The notes: generated from the letters alone by a model not told the origin. A stretch of 64,000 nucleotides of DNA from JAAGZL01 sp050290785 (GCA_050290785.1 JBNKIR010000047.1:6873-70872), one strand, 5' to 3'. Shown: positions 1 through 8,830, counted from the stretch's first letter. A program made the numbers and translations.

Positions 1-1132
1 GCCCAAGCAGGACATAGCGTTCCGCCATGTTGCGCAGCTCCCGTACGTTCCCCGGCCAGCTGTGGGTCAGCAGGGCCCGTATCTGGGAGGTCTTGGGTAG
101 AGGGGCCTCGCGTTGATAACGGTTGGTGGCGACCAGCAGAAAGTGGTGGAACAGCAGCGGGATATCCTCTTTGCGCTCCCGCAGGGGCGGGATATCGATG
201 GTTACCACATTCAGACGATAGTAGAGATCGGAGCGGAATCTGTGTTCGTCACAGGCCTCCTTCAGGTCGACCTTGGTGGCGGCCACCACCCGGAGATCGA
301 GCGGTACCTGCTGGTTGGAGCCCAGGCGCTCCACCGTCCGCTCCTGCAGTACCCGCAACAGATGCACCTGCACCGGCATGGGCATGCTCTCGATCTCGTC
401 CAGCATCAGGGTGCCGCCGTTGGCATACTCGAACTTGCCGATACGTCTCTCCTTGGCGTTGGTGAAGGCCCCCGGTTCGTGTCCGAACATCTCGCTCTCG
501 ATCAGGCTCTCCGGTACCGCGCCGCAGTTGATGGCGACAAAGTTATGCTCACAACGATTGGAGTGTTCATGCAGGGACCTAGCCACCAACTCCTTGCCGG
601 TGCCGGTCTCCCCCCGCACCAGCACATCGGCCCCGGTATTGGCTATCTGGGCTATGGTGGCGCGTAGCTGCTGCATGGCCGGGGTCTTGCCTATGATCCT
701 GGGGCCGGGCGCACTCTGGGCCTCCAACTCCAGACGCAGAGATCTGTTCTCGAGGGTCAGCGCACGCTTATCCAGGGCGCGCCGAACGGTCTTTACCAGC
801 GCCTCGGCGGCGAAGGGTTTTTCCAGGAAGTCGTAGGCGCCGTCACGGATGGCGTTGACCGCCATGGAGATATCTCCATGCCCGGTCACCAGTATGACCG
901 GCAGCTCACGATCTATATTGACGGCCTTCTCCAGAAAGCTGATCCCGTCCATGCCCGGCATCTTGATATCACACACCACCACGCCGGGCCAATCCAGCGA
1001 GATCATGGAGAGGGCCTTGTCGGCCCGGTTGAGACACTCCACCTTGAACCCCGCCAGCTCCAGGGTCTGCTGATTGGCCAGACGAATATGCTTTTCGTCG
1101 TCGATGAATAATACGGTATTAATCTCTGTCAT
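1..1132 (-). CDS. dctD: DctD-like sigma-54-dependent response regulator (3' end missing)
   Basis: NtrC-class activator, expected to switch on C4-dicarboxylate uptake genes through sigma-54 RNA polymerase. Reading from the ATG at 1130-1132 there is an N-terminal receiver domain (acidic VLFIDDE, phospho-acceptor Asp in VVVCDIKMPGMDG, conserved Lys in DFLEKPF). An AAA+ domain follows with Walker A GETGTGKE and a LDEIES Walker B. Next come the R-finger region and a PGNVRELRNMAERYVLLG tail that runs off the window, so the DNA-binding Fis domain is not seen. The sigma-54 contact loop reads GAFTNA rather than the usual GAFTGA. The gene starts 31 bases after the end of dctB on the same strand, the usual two-component pairing. 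The family is secure; the dicarboxylate ligand is inferred from the DctB-like partner. Confidence 0.9.
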   Translation of the reverse strand, partial: MTEINTVLFIDDEKHIRLANQQTLELAGFKVECLNRADKALSMISLDWPGVVVCDIKMPGMDGISFLEKAVNIDRELPVILVTGHGDISMAVNAIRDGAYDFLEKPFAAEALVKTVRRALDKRALTLENRSLRLELEAQSAPGPRIIGKTPAMQQLRATIAQIANTGADVLVRGETGTGKELVARSLHEHSNRCEHNFVAINCGAVPESLIESEMFGHEPGAFTNAKERRIGKFEYANGGTLMLDEIESMPMPVQVHLLRVLQERTVERLGSNQQVPLDLRVVAATKVDLKEACDEHRFRSDLYYRLNVVTIDIPPLRERKEDIPLLFHHFLLVATNRYQREAPLPKTSQIRALLTHSWPGNVRELRNMAERYVLLG

Positions 1133-1163
1133 AACTGCCTGTTATTGGATCGCTCTTTGCTCT

Positions 1164-3443
1164 CTATGCCAAAACCTCTTCCTGCACACCCTCGGCTATC
1201 GGGAGATACAGTGTGAATACAGCGCCGCCATCCGGATGGTTTTCGGCCTGCAGCCTGCCATTCATGCCATCCATCAGCCGGTAGGATATGGAGAGCCCCA
1301 ACCCCAGCCCTCGCCCCTCTTTCTTGGTGGTGAAGAATGGATCGAATATCTTGGGAAGGTTCTCCTCTTCGATACCGGGACCATTATCCCAGATTCGAAG
1401 ATAGGCCTCAGCGCCGTCGACTCCTGCAGAGATATCGATACGCCGTTCCCCGCTGTTGTCTTCCACGGCATGTAAGGCATTGCCCAGGAGGTTGACCAGG
1501 ACCTGTTCCAACTGCACCACATTCGCCAGGACAAATATCTCTCCATCTGCAGGATACAGACGTATCCTCGTATTGTCCTCTGTGATTGCGCTCTGCACCA
1601 TGCCGAGACTATTGTTGACCGCGGCGTTCAGGGATACGCTGACAGACTGACTCGCACCCTTGCGGGCGAATATCTTTAGCTGGGCGCTGATCTGCGCCAT
1701 GCGTTCGGTCAACTCGGAGATCTGCAGCAGATTACCCAGGGCGTCGTCATTGCGTCCATGATCGATCAGTGCGCGCGCATTGTCGGCATAGGCCCGAATC
1801 GCAGCCAGCGGCTGGTTCAGTTCATGGCTGATCCCTGTGGACATCTCGCCTAAAGCAGCCAGCTTGGTGGCCTGGATCAGCTCATCGCGCGCCTGCATCA
1901 AGGCCCCTTCCGCACGCTGCCGCTCATCGATCTCCCGCAGCAGTCTGGCGTTGGCCTCTGTCAGATCCCTGGTCCGCTCCTCCACCCTGCTCTCCAACAG
2001 GGCGTGAGCCTGACGCAGGTCTTCCTCCTGCATCTTCTGGTGGCTGATGTCGTGAATGGTCGCTATCTTCTTCCCCTCATATCTGTGCAGTACGCCGACA
2101 GACAGGGCCGTCGGAAACATGGAGCCATTCCCATGTTTGGCCATCACCTCGATAACCGACACCCCGGATTCCGCATCGTCTATTATCTCCTCGATCTCAC
2201 CATGACTGGCCGAAGAGAAATACTCCCTCAGATGGTGTCCGATAAGGTCGTCCCCCGGATGCCCCAGCATCTCCTTCGCCTTACGGTTGATGAACTCGAT
2301 GGTGCCGTCGCGATCCAGGGTCAATAGTCCGGCCTGGGTATTGTCCAGTATCGCCTCGATCCTGGCCTCGTTGGCCTGCAACTGTCTCTGGGTCTCCAGC
2401 TGGTACTTGAGCCTCTCCCTGATCCTCTTGCGGCGCTGGACCCATAGCAGGACAAACAGTATGGCCGCAGCCAACAGGATGGCGGCGATGGATACCACCT
2501 GGGCCATCTCGGTATGGACCGGATTTATCCGGGTAAGATACAGCAGCTTCCATCCCGCCTCCGGCATGGACCGTTCCTGGACCATATATGTTTGCGGGGT
2601 TGGGATGTTGATCTTGATAAAGTCGGCGCCGGTGGGAAGCTGCCCTGGCGTATCCACAGACAGGGGGGTAAACTCCATGCCGGTATAGCGTCTGCTCTCT
2701 CTGATCCGTGATTTAATTTCATCTGATACCGGCCTGAGCAACTTAAAGCGCCACTCCTTTTTAGTAGTCAGGAAGACCACTCCGTCCGGATCGGTAACGA
2801 TGAATTCATTATCGGAGCGACCCCAGTCTTCTTCTATGGACGAGAGACTTAATTTGACTACAACCGCACCGATTATCTTATTCTCTTTTCTTATGGGATA
2901 CGCAAAGTAGAAGCCGCGTTTGTTGGAGGTGGTACCAAGGGCAAAATAGCGTCCAAGATTTCCTCTCATGGCCTCCTGAAAGTATGGCCGATAGCTGAAG
3001 TTGCGTCCGATAAAGGGACGCTCGGAGTTCCAGTTGGATGCGGCGATAGTAAGACCGCTGGGATCCATGAGGTAGGTGTCTGACGCACCGGATATGGTGT
3101 TTGCCGTCTCCAGATACCGGTTCAGGGCATCGACCTTATCCCGGTCCTTCGGGTCATCCACCAGATCGACCAACCACTGGTTGGTGGCCAGTAGCTCCGG
3201 CAGAGGTTCATACTTTTCCAGCTGCCCTTTAAGGTTGGCAGTGTGCAGATCCAGTTGCTGCTGACCGTTCCTCAACAGCCTGGCTATTGTGTCCTCTTTG
3301 GTCAGGACGGCTATCTGCCAGAGGGTCAGGCCGACGATGATGGATATGACCATGGCTCCAGTCCAGAACAACCAGGAGCGCCTGGATATCTGCTCCTTAC
3401 TATAAGCTTCTACGGCTTTGACTTTTTCTGGATCTAGTGACAC
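1164..3443 (-). CDS. dctB: DctB-like C4-dicarboxylate sensor histidine kinase
   Basis: Membrane sensor kinase of 759 residues that would phosphorylate the DctD encoded just downstream. Visible order: an N-terminal membrane segment (about residues 23-46), a periplasmic double-Cache sensor region (about 50-310, with a YRPYFQEA-type motif and FALGTTSNKRGFYFAYPI), and a second membrane segment (about 313-336). These are followed by a cytoplasmic PAS domain (about 355-465), a coiled coil, the HisKA H-box ISHELNQPLAAIRAYADNA (His near 538), and a HATPase domain with N, G1 (DNGPGIEEENLPKIFDPFF) and G2 (GRGLGLGLSI) boxes. The start is a GTG, with AGGTAG a few bases upstream. Classical DctB lacks the extra PAS domain, so this is a PAS-containing variant. 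The exact ligand cannot be read from sequence. Confidence 0.88.
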   Translation of the reverse strand: MSLDPEKVKAVEAYSKEQISRRSWLFWTGAMVISIIVGLTLWQIAVLTKEDTIARLLRNGQQQLDLHTANLKGQLEKYEPLPELLATNQWLVDLVDDPKDRDKVDALNRYLETANTISGASDTYLMDPSGLTIAASNWNSERPFIGRNFSYRPYFQEAMRGNLGRYFALGTTSNKRGFYFAYPIRKENKIIGAVVVKLSLSSIEEDWGRSDNEFIVTDPDGVVFLTTKKEWRFKLLRPVSDEIKSRIRESRRYTGMEFTPLSVDTPGQLPTGADFIKINIPTPQTYMVQERSMPEAGWKLLYLTRINPVHTEMAQVVSIAAILLAAAILFVLLWVQRRKRIRERLKYQLETQRQLQANEARIEAILDNTQAGLLTLDRDGTIEFINRKAKEMLGHPGDDLIGHHLREYFSSASHGEIEEIIDDAESGVSVIEVMAKHGNGSMFPTALSVGVLHRYEGKKIATIHDISHQKMQEEDLRQAHALLESRVEERTRDLTEANARLLREIDERQRAEGALMQARDELIQATKLAALGEMSTGISHELNQPLAAIRAYADNARALIDHGRNDDALGNLLQISELTERMAQISAQLKIFARKGASQSVSVSLNAAVNNSLGMVQSAITEDNTRIRLYPADGEIFVLANVVQLEQVLVNLLGNALHAVEDNSGERRIDISAGVDGAEAYLRIWDNGPGIEEENLPKIFDPFFTTKKEGRGLGLGLSISYRLMDGMNGRLQAENHPDGGAVFTLYLPIAEGVQEEVLA

Positions 3444-3510
3444 TACCGTTGTGCTACCTATATGGGATTACTGGCAAAAAATAGTGGCAAACAGAAAAGC
3501 ATGTGAGAAT

Positions 3511-3545
3511 AAAAGCCGCATAATGTCAGAACAACACTATGCGGC
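3511..3545 (-). terminator. Rho-independent terminator after the hemerythrin gene
   Basis: On the minus strand a 12-bp stem (GCCGCATAGTGT paired with ACATTATGCGGC, one G-U) closes a 7-base loop and is followed by TTTTATT. It lies downstream of the hemerythrin gene and upstream of dctB, so it would separate the two transcripts. Confidence 0.75.
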
Positions 3546-3626
3546 CATATAGCGCTACGGAAGAAAGGCCTTTATATCCCGGTGAGCGTCCTGGCCTGAG
3601 CCAGAACCAGTCTCATGGCATGCGGG

Positions 3627-4085
3627 CTAGGAACCTTCCCACAAACGTTTGAGCCAGGATTTACGTTTCGACTTCTTGCTGGCACCAGCCATGATGAAAT
3701 GCTCACTGTATGCCATATCCTCTTGCAGAATATGTTTTGTCAGCCAGGTCTTAAGGAAGTGGAGCAATTCGAAACTAACCGCGGTCTTGCCGGAGGCAAC
3801 CTTGGCCTGCAGATAGACAACCTGATCAACCAGATCCTTATGGATCTGAAAATGTTCTTCGTAGTCTGGATAATCAAGAAGCCGCATCAGGGCCTCTTCC
3901 ACCGAAAAGTGAATGACTGTGTAGTTAGCCAGTTCCGCAAGGATACTCTGCACCGCCTCACTACCGTGACGCTCGTGGATGGCCTCATGCATTCTATTAA
4001 CCATATCGACCAGATTTTTATGTTGGTCATCCAGCTCTTCAATGCCAACACTCAGACTATCGGACCACTCAATAAATTTCCCCAT
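3627..4085 (-). CDS. Bacteriohemerythrin (oxygen-binding di-iron protein)
   Basis: Single-domain hemerythrin of 152 residues, a cytoplasmic four-helix bundle that binds O2 at a non-heme di-iron site. The iron ligands are all visible in order: His in LDDQHKNL, His and Glu in VIHFSVEE, the HxxxH of EEHFQIHKDL, and the final His/Asp pair in LTKHILQED. Length and spacing match stand-alone bacteriohemerythrins. The C-terminus adds a basic KKSKRKSWLKRL tail. It is a single-gene unit between greB and dctB with its own terminator. An FNR/ANR-like site upstream suggests oxygen-responsive expression. In related chemolithotrophs such proteins deliver or buffer oxygen; that role is inferred here. Confidence 0.93.
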   Translation of the reverse strand: MGKFIEWSDSLSVGIEELDDQHKNLVDMVNRMHEAIHERHGSEAVQSILAELANYTVIHFSVEEALMRLLDYPDYEEHFQIHKDLVDQVVYLQAKVASGKTAVSFELLHFLKTWLTKHILQEDMAYSEHFIMAGASKKSKRKSWLKRLWEGS

Positions 4086-4219
4086 GGCGCTATTTACCTA
4101 AGATTAAGAGTATAAAGAGTACATCAGATTCTATTTTCTCTGCCTTCAATAACTGGCCAGCTTGTTACCTTATATAGTATGGCTTTTCAGTCATCAAATT
4201 CTGTTTATTTTATAAAGAC

Positions 4220-4233
4220 TTGATCTAAGTCAA
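4220..4233 (-). promoter_or_regulatory. Possible FNR/ANR binding site upstream of hemerythrin
   Basis: TTGACTTAGATCAA on the minus strand fits the FNR/ANR consensus TTGAT-N4-ATCAA with one mismatch. Its centre is about 140 bases upstream of the hemerythrin start codon. A TATATA-rich -10-like stretch lies between them at about 4170-4180. The rest of 4086-4349 is AT-rich and holds no gene that I can see. Confidence 0.45.
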
Positions 4234-4349
4234 ACAACCACAGAACAATATAATTATATATCCTTAAGGTCAAATGCACAATTAATCGGCACATTAATAG
4301 TACTTTTCGTCCCAAGCTAACTCATTGAATTTATCGGCTAAGAATCCAC

Positions 4350-4856
4350 CTAATAGCCTACTTTGACTATGAGGTAACTCCGCATTCCACCGGGCGTACG
4401 CACCTGCACCTCATCATCTATAGACCTCTTCAGCAGCGCCTTGGCCAGTGGGGCGTCGACACTTATCCACCCCTTGTCCGGATCAAACTCATCCGCACCT
4501 ACGATGCGGTAAACCACTTCAGCGCCGCCTTCATCCTCCAAGGTAATCCAGGCACCGAAAAATACCTGCTCAGGGTTGGGGGGAGTGGTATCTACTATCT
4601 TGAGATCGGGCATGCGCTTTTGCAGATAGCGGATCCTCCGGTCGATCTCACGCAGCTCTTTCTTGCGATAGATATACTCCGCATTCTCAGAACGGTCCCC
4701 CTCCGCCGCCGCAGCGGCCAAGGCCTTGGTCACCTCGCGCCGACGCAACCACAGGGCCTTGTCTTCAGCCTGCAACGCCTCGTATCCGGACCTGGTTATG
4801 TATGGAGAACTCTTCGGTTGTGGAGCACGATATCTGCCCATATCTCTTTCGCCCAA
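4350..4856 (-). CDS. greB: Transcription elongation factor GreB
   Basis: GreB rescues backtracked RNA polymerase by stimulating transcript cleavage through the secondary channel. The N-terminal coiled coil carries the acidic tip and the GreB-typical EGDRSENAEY. It continues with KKELREIDRRIRYLQKRM and the C-terminal FKBP-like globular domain (VFFGAWITLEDE, YRIVGADEFD, SVDAPLAKALL). The length of 168 is close to the family's 158-170. Two in-frame ATGs, at 4856 and 4841, are both possible starts; I keep the longer. It is divergent from trpC with about 96 bases between the starts, which must hold both promoters. Confidence 0.95.
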   Translation of the reverse strand: MGERDMGRYRAPQPKSSPYITRSGYEALQAEDKALWLRRREVTKALAAAAAEGDRSENAEYIYRKKELREIDRRIRYLQKRMPDLKIVDTTPPNPEQVFFGAWITLEDEGGAEVVYRIVGADEFDPDKGWISVDAPLAKALLKRSIDDEVQVRTPGGMRSYLIVKVGY

Positions 4857-4952
4857 ATAAATATTGTCTTATCAACTGCCGCCACCATCCTTATGCGTGT
4901 AGAATATTCCCTTTCAGCATGGGCATTCAACCACGTACGGATCGGCAATTTG

Positions 4953-5750
4953 ATGAAAGATACTCCAGATATTTTGAAGAGGATTATTGCGCGCAAGGCA
5001 GAGGAGGTTGCCGAGAGACAGGGCCGTGTAACACTGCAGCAGTTACAAAAGAGCATGGGCGCCGTTTCTCCCTGCCGCGGCTTCGTCCAGGCCCTGGAAA
5101 CGAAGATCTCATCAGGCAACGCCGGAATCATCGCCGAGGTAAAAAAGGCATCGCCCAGCAAGGGTGTTATACGGGAGAATTTTCGTCCGGCCGACATCGC
5201 TCGAAGCTATGCATCTGCCGGCGCCGCATGCCTCTCGGTGCTTACAGATATCGACTTCTTTCAAGGCTCCGACGCCTATCTACAGGAGGCGCGCGCCGCC
5301 TGTGAGTTGCCGGTGATCAGGAAAGATTTTTTTATCCATCCCTACCAGGTATACGAGGCCCGATCTCTAGGTGCCGACTGCATACTCCTGATCGCGGCCT
5401 GTCTTTCCGACAGCCAGATGACGGAGATGAACGCCCTTGCCCATGACCTGGGAATGGATGTGCTGATCGAGGTACATGACGCCGATGAGTTGGAGCGCGC
5501 CTTGCCGTTGCATAACCGCCTGATCGGTATCAACAACCGTGATCTGCGCAGCTTTGAAACCAGTCTGGACACCACCATAGGACTGCTGGAACAGATCCCG
5601 GACGATCGTATAGTGGTGACCGAGAGCGGCATCCACACCCCTGAAGATGTGCGGTATATGCGCCAAAACGGGGTGAATGCCTTCCTGGTGGGCGAGGCGT
5701 TTATGCGCGCCGCAGACCCTGGCGCCAGGCTGTCTGAGCTGTTCAGCTAG
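4953..5750 (+). CDS. trpC: Indole-3-glycerol phosphate synthase
   Basis: TrpC converts CdRP to indole-3-glycerol phosphate in tryptophan synthesis. The protein is 265 residues, a normal TIM-barrel length. Family motifs are present: IIAEVKKASPSKGVI (catalytic Lys and phosphate site), VIRKDFFIHPYQVYEA, GADCILLIAACL, GINNRDLRSFE and VTESGIHTPEDV. The start MKDTPDILKRI matches the family N-terminus. The open frame reaches much further upstream, but that part overlaps greB on the other strand and is not homologous. The gene is alone, without trpD or trpG beside it, unlike many gammaproteobacteria. Only 10 bases separate its stop from the convergent AcuI-type gene. Confidence 0.95.
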   Translation: MKDTPDILKRIIARKAEEVAERQGRVTLQQLQKSMGAVSPCRGFVQALETKISSGNAGIIAEVKKASPSKGVIRENFRPADIARSYASAGAACLSVLTDIDFFQGSDAYLQEARAACELPVIRKDFFIHPYQVYEARSLGADCILLIAACLSDSQMTEMNALAHDLGMDVLIEVHDADELERALPLHNRLIGINNRDLRSFETSLDTTIGLLEQIPDDRIVVTESGIHTPEDVRYMRQNGVNAFLVGEAFMRAADPGARLSELFS

Positions 5751-5760
5751 ACAACACTCC

Positions 5761-6744
5761 TTACAAATTGGGATCGACCAACACCCGTCCCTGCACCTGC
5801 CCCGCCATGATCTCTCTGGACACGTCCTCAATCTCCTTCAGCCCTACTGTGTGACTGATGGCGTCATAGGCGCTTTCCGGCAGGTCAGATGCCAGACGTC
5901 CCCACGCCTGAGTGCGACGCTGCAGCGGACAGCTCACCGAATCCACACCACGCAGACTCACATTGCGCAGGATAAACGGCATGACGGTGGTGTTGAGCTC
6001 AAAGCTGCTGGCCAGACCACATGCGGCAACCGCACCGCCGTACCTCATCTCAGCCAGGACCCGGGCCAGGATATCACCGCCAACGGTATCCACCGCTCCG
6101 GCCCACAGTTGTGACTCCAGCGGCCTGGCCGCACCAGACATTTCGGCCCGCCCAAGTATCCTGCTTGCGCCCAACCCCATCAGGTACTCATGGGTGCTTT
6201 CCCGCCCGGTAACGGCCACTACCTCATAACCCAATCTTGCAAGCAGCAGAACGGCAACACTACCAACACCACCGGATGCGCCAGTAACCAGAACCGGGCC
6301 CTGGTCCGGGGTGACGCCGGCCTCTTCCAGGGTCATGACACAGAGCATGGCGGTAAGACCGGCCGTACCGATGATCATGGCCTTGCGTGAATCCAACCCA
6401 TGCGGCATGGGCACCAGCCACTCTGTCTTGGCGGCGGCCTGCTGGGAATACCCCCCCCAGAAACGCTCCCCCACACCCCAGCCTGTGAGTATTACGCTGT
6501 CTCCCGGTTTGTAGCTGTCAGATGCAGATGTAATCACCGTGCCGGCCAGGTCTATCCCTGGCACCATGGGGAAGTTGCGAATGATCTTGCCCGTGCCGGT
6601 AACCGCCATACCATCCTTATAGTTAAGGGATGAATATTCAACTGCAATAAGGACATCCTCTTGAGGCAGGTCTTCCGCATTGAGTTGCCTTATCTCTGTG
6701 ACCGTGCCCCCATCCACTTGATCCAGCACCAACGCCTTAAACAT
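5761..6744 (-). CDS. acuI: AcuI/YhdH-family NADPH-dependent acryloyl-CoA reductase or quinone reductase
   Basis: Medium-chain dehydrogenase/reductase of 327 residues without the structural zinc lobe. The catalytic-domain N-terminus reads EYSSLNYKDGMAVTG and continues with FPMVPGIDLAGTV. The Rossmann fold has VTGASGGVGSVAVLLLARLGYEVVA and an NADPH-type AVTGR. The C-terminal region GVDSVSCPLQRRTQAWGRLA is typical of AcuI/YhdH. The family reduces acryloyl-CoA to propionyl-CoA; the original YhdH name only says 'putative quinone oxidoreductase'. The substrate in this organism is not shown by context. It is divergent from ydfG with a 144-base gap. Confidence 0.88.
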   Translation of the reverse strand: MFKALVLDQVDGGTVTEIRQLNAEDLPQEDVLIAVEYSSLNYKDGMAVTGTGKIIRNFPMVPGIDLAGTVITSASDSYKPGDSVILTGWGVGERFWGGYSQQAAAKTEWLVPMPHGLDSRKAMIIGTAGLTAMLCVMTLEEAGVTPDQGPVLVTGASGGVGSVAVLLLARLGYEVVAVTGRESTHEYLMGLGASRILGRAEMSGAARPLESQLWAGAVDTVGGDILARVLAEMRYGGAVAACGLASSFELNTTVMPFILRNVSLRGVDSVSCPLQRRTQAWGRLASDLPESAYDAISHTVGLKEIEDVSREIMAGQVQGRVLVDPNL

Positions 6745-6888
6745 GTTATCTCCTGTCCAGGATAAATCCTGACCTGCGGGATGAATTAGAATAAAGGATA
6801 TTGATCTATTATCAGTAACAGGATATGTAAAGCAATGTTAATTTCCAATACAAGATGATCTCTGACATCTTTCACATCAACGGAGGTT

Positions 6889-7650
6889 ATGGTGACCAGG
6901 GTTGTATTCATAACAGGGGCATCGTCCGGTTTCGGCGCTGCCTGCGCTCGCAGATACGCACAGTCGGGTCATACGCTGATCCTGGCCTCCCGCAGCCTGG
7001 ATAAACTTGAGGCGCTCAGGGATGAACTTGCAGATAAGGCTCCCATATATGTGGCGCCACTGGATGTTACCGATTCAGAGTCGATCGAAGGGTTCTTCAA
7101 AGATCTGCCCGATGAGTTCAGCCAGGTCCATACCTTGATCAATAACGCCGGCCTGGCCCTGGGCATGGAGCCGGCATATGCCTCCAGCCTGGATGATTGG
7201 GAGACCATGATCGACACCAACTGTAAAGGGCTGGTCAGGATAACCAGAAAGATACTCCCGGGCATGGTGGAGAGAGATTCGGGACACATCATCAACATTG
7301 GATCCATCGCCGGCAACTGGCCATATCCGGGAGGTAACGTCTACTGCGCAAGCAAGGCCTTCGTCCAGCAGTTCTCCCGCACCCTGAGGGCCGACCTGCT
7401 CGGCAAACAGATCCGGGTCTCCAACATTGATCCGGGCATGGCCGAAACCAACTTCTCCAATGTGCGCATGAAAGGTGATGACGCGAAGGCTGACGCCGTA
7501 TATCTTGGGACTAAGCCGCTGGTGGCCGAAGACATCGCCGAGATCGTCTACTGGGTCACAACCGTTCCGTCCCACGTCAATATCAACAGCCTGGAGGTGA
7601 TGCCGGTTTGCCAGGCATGGGGCCCGTTGTCTATAGATCGAAAGGGGTGA
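6889..7650 (+). CDS. ydfG: YdfG-like NADP-dependent 3-hydroxy acid dehydrogenase (SDR)
   Basis: Classical short-chain dehydrogenase of 253 residues acting on L-allo-threonine, serine or 3-hydroxypropionate-type substrates in relatives. The cofactor motif is TGASSGFGAACARR and is followed by NNAG. The catalytic Ser is in INIGSIAGNWPYPGGNVY and the YxxxK pair in YCASKAF. The C-terminus INSLEVMPVCQAWGPLSIDR matches YdfG. The ribosome-binding site GGAGG (6882-6886) is only 2 bases from the ATG at 6889 but 5 bases from the next codon, a GTG at 6892. The true start may therefore be the GTG. Confidence 0.9.
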   Translation: MVTRVVFITGASSGFGAACARRYAQSGHTLILASRSLDKLEALRDELADKAPIYVAPLDVTDSESIEGFFKDLPDEFSQVHTLINNAGLALGMEPAYASSLDDWETMIDTNCKGLVRITRKILPGMVERDSGHIINIGSIAGNWPYPGGNVYCASKAFVQQFSRTLRADLLGKQIRVSNIDPGMAETNFSNVRMKGDDAKADAVYLGTKPLVAEDIAEIVYWVTTVPSHVNINSLEVMPVCQAWGPLSIDRKG

Positions 7651-7660
7651 TCCTGATACA

Positions 7661-7683
7661 AAAAGGCCGGCAAATAAGCCGGC
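7661..7683. terminator. Bidirectional terminator between ydfG and sspB
   Basis: GCCGGC-AAATAA-GCCGGC hairpin. On the minus strand it is followed by CTTTTTG, giving a good terminator for sspB. On the plus strand the tail is GTTTATC, weaker, for ydfG. Confidence 0.75.
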
Positions 7684-7689
7684 GTTTAT

Positions 7690-8082
7690 CTATTTTATGA
7701 CCTTGAGGCTAGGTCGGCCCTGGGGTGGCGTCTCATCCGGTCCGGCATCTGCTTCTGACTCTTCCTCTTCAGGAAACAGCATGCCGCTTCCGTTCTCCTG
7801 GGCATAGATACCCAGCACTGACGCAGCGGGGAATAACAGGTCCGTAGGCCGACCGCTAAAACGGGCATTAAAGGATATATACTCGTTGCCCAGATCAAGA
7901 TCGCGTACCGCAGACGGGGCAATATTCAGGGTGATACGTCCATCCTCAACATATTGCTGCGGGACCTCCACCCTGCTGTCGGCAACATCCACCAGCAGAT
8001 AGGGCGTAAGGCCGTTGTCCAACAACCACTGGTAAAAGGCCCTGATCAAATAGGGGCGATTTGATGTCATCTTCATCGGCAT
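7690..8082 (-). CDS. sspB: ClpXP adaptor / specificity-enhancing factor SspB
   Basis: SspB tethers ssrA-tagged proteins to ClpXP. The folded N-terminal domain is clear (RPYLIRAFYQWLLDNGLTPYLLVDV, LNIAPSAVRDLDLG, ISFNARFSGRP, AAVLGIYAQENGSGMLFPEE). An acidic flexible linker follows (EEESEADAGPDE), then the ClpX-binding tail GRPSLKVIK at the very C-terminus, matching the known XB motif. It has 130 residues, shorter than the E. coli protein because the linker is short. It lies directly after sspA. Several start codons lie close together (8082, 8076, 8070). Confidence 0.95.
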   Translation of the reverse strand: MPMKMTSNRPYLIRAFYQWLLDNGLTPYLLVDVADSRVEVPQQYVEDGRITLNIAPSAVRDLDLGNEYISFNARFSGRPTDLLFPAASVLGIYAQENGSGMLFPEEEESEADAGPDETPPQGRPSLKVIK

Positions 8083-8097
8083 CCGGCCCTGTGGCCG

Positions 8098-8721
8098 TCA
8101 GTCACGCATCTCGCGTTCCAGCTCGGTGAGACTATCCTGGAAGGACTCCCGCTCGAACAGGCGTTTGGCATAATCACTGACCGCCTTGGCCTGGGATGGG
8201 AGTTCAACACCCAGCATAGGCAGACGCCACATAAGTGGGGCCAGACTACAATCCACCAGACTCAGATTATCACTCATAAAAAAAGGCTTGGCGGCAAATA
8301 CCGGGGCCGTGGTAACCAGGCTCTCTGTCAGCTCCTTACGTGCCTTGGCCACATTCTTACCCCCGGCCAAGATGGCATCCATCAGGCTGTACCAATCCCT
8401 GTCCACCCTATACATATAAAGCCTTGAATTGGCCTTGGATACCGGATCCACCGGCAATAGGGGTGGATGAGGGAAACGCTCATCCAGATACTCCATGATA
8501 ATCCTGGACTCATACAGTGTAAGGTCACGATCAACCAGGGTTGGTAAAGTCCCATAGGGATTCAGGTCCATAATATCATCCGCAAGATTCAACGGATCCA
8601 CATCATGGATCTCAACCGTAATCTTCTTCTCGGCCAGGACCATACGCGCCCTATGGCTATATGGGCTTTGCGGATCAGAATATAAGGTCATTACTGATCT
8701 TTTGTTTGCGACAACCGCCAT
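8098..8721 (-). CDS. sspA: Stringent starvation protein A
   Basis: RNA-polymerase-associated protein with a glutathione-S-transferase fold that modulates transcription in starvation. The thioredoxin-like N-terminus reads VMTLYSDPQSPYSHRARMVLAEK; it lacks a catalytic GST Cys/Tyr arrangement, as in SspA. Also seen are NPYGTLPTLVDRDLTLYESRIIMEYLDERFPHPPL and an all-helical C-terminal half. The length, 207 residues, is typical. It is transcribed with sspB (16-base gap). The stretch between its start and petC contains a terminator, so sspAB is a unit separate from petABC. Confidence 0.95.
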   Translation of the reverse strand: MAVVANKRSVMTLYSDPQSPYSHRARMVLAEKKITVEIHDVDPLNLADDIMDLNPYGTLPTLVDRDLTLYESRIIMEYLDERFPHPPLLPVDPVSKANSRLYMYRVDRDWYSLMDAILAGGKNVAKARKELTESLVTTAPVFAAKPFFMSDNLSLVDCSLAPLMWRLPMLGVELPSQAKAVSDYAKRLFERESFQDSLTELEREMRD

Positions 8722-8790
8722 AAAACCACTCCAATCAAATATCCAAACCGGTCATTCCACTCTTAAGCCGACCGACATAACTTTTGTAAA

Positions 8791-8830
8791 ACGTAAAAGG
8801 GCGCACAGTATAACCTAAACTGCGCACCCT
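8791..8830 (-). terminator. Terminator of the petABC operon
   Basis: On the minus strand AGGGTGCGCAGT and ACTGTGCGCCCT form a 12-bp RNA stem with two G-U pairs and a 9-base loop. TTTTACG follows. It lies 24 bases past the petC stop, between petC and sspA. Confidence 0.75.

Noticed and set aside
4620..4952. Upstream extension of trpC
   Set aside because: The open frame continues but runs antisense over greB and is not similar to any IGPS; the family start is at 4953.
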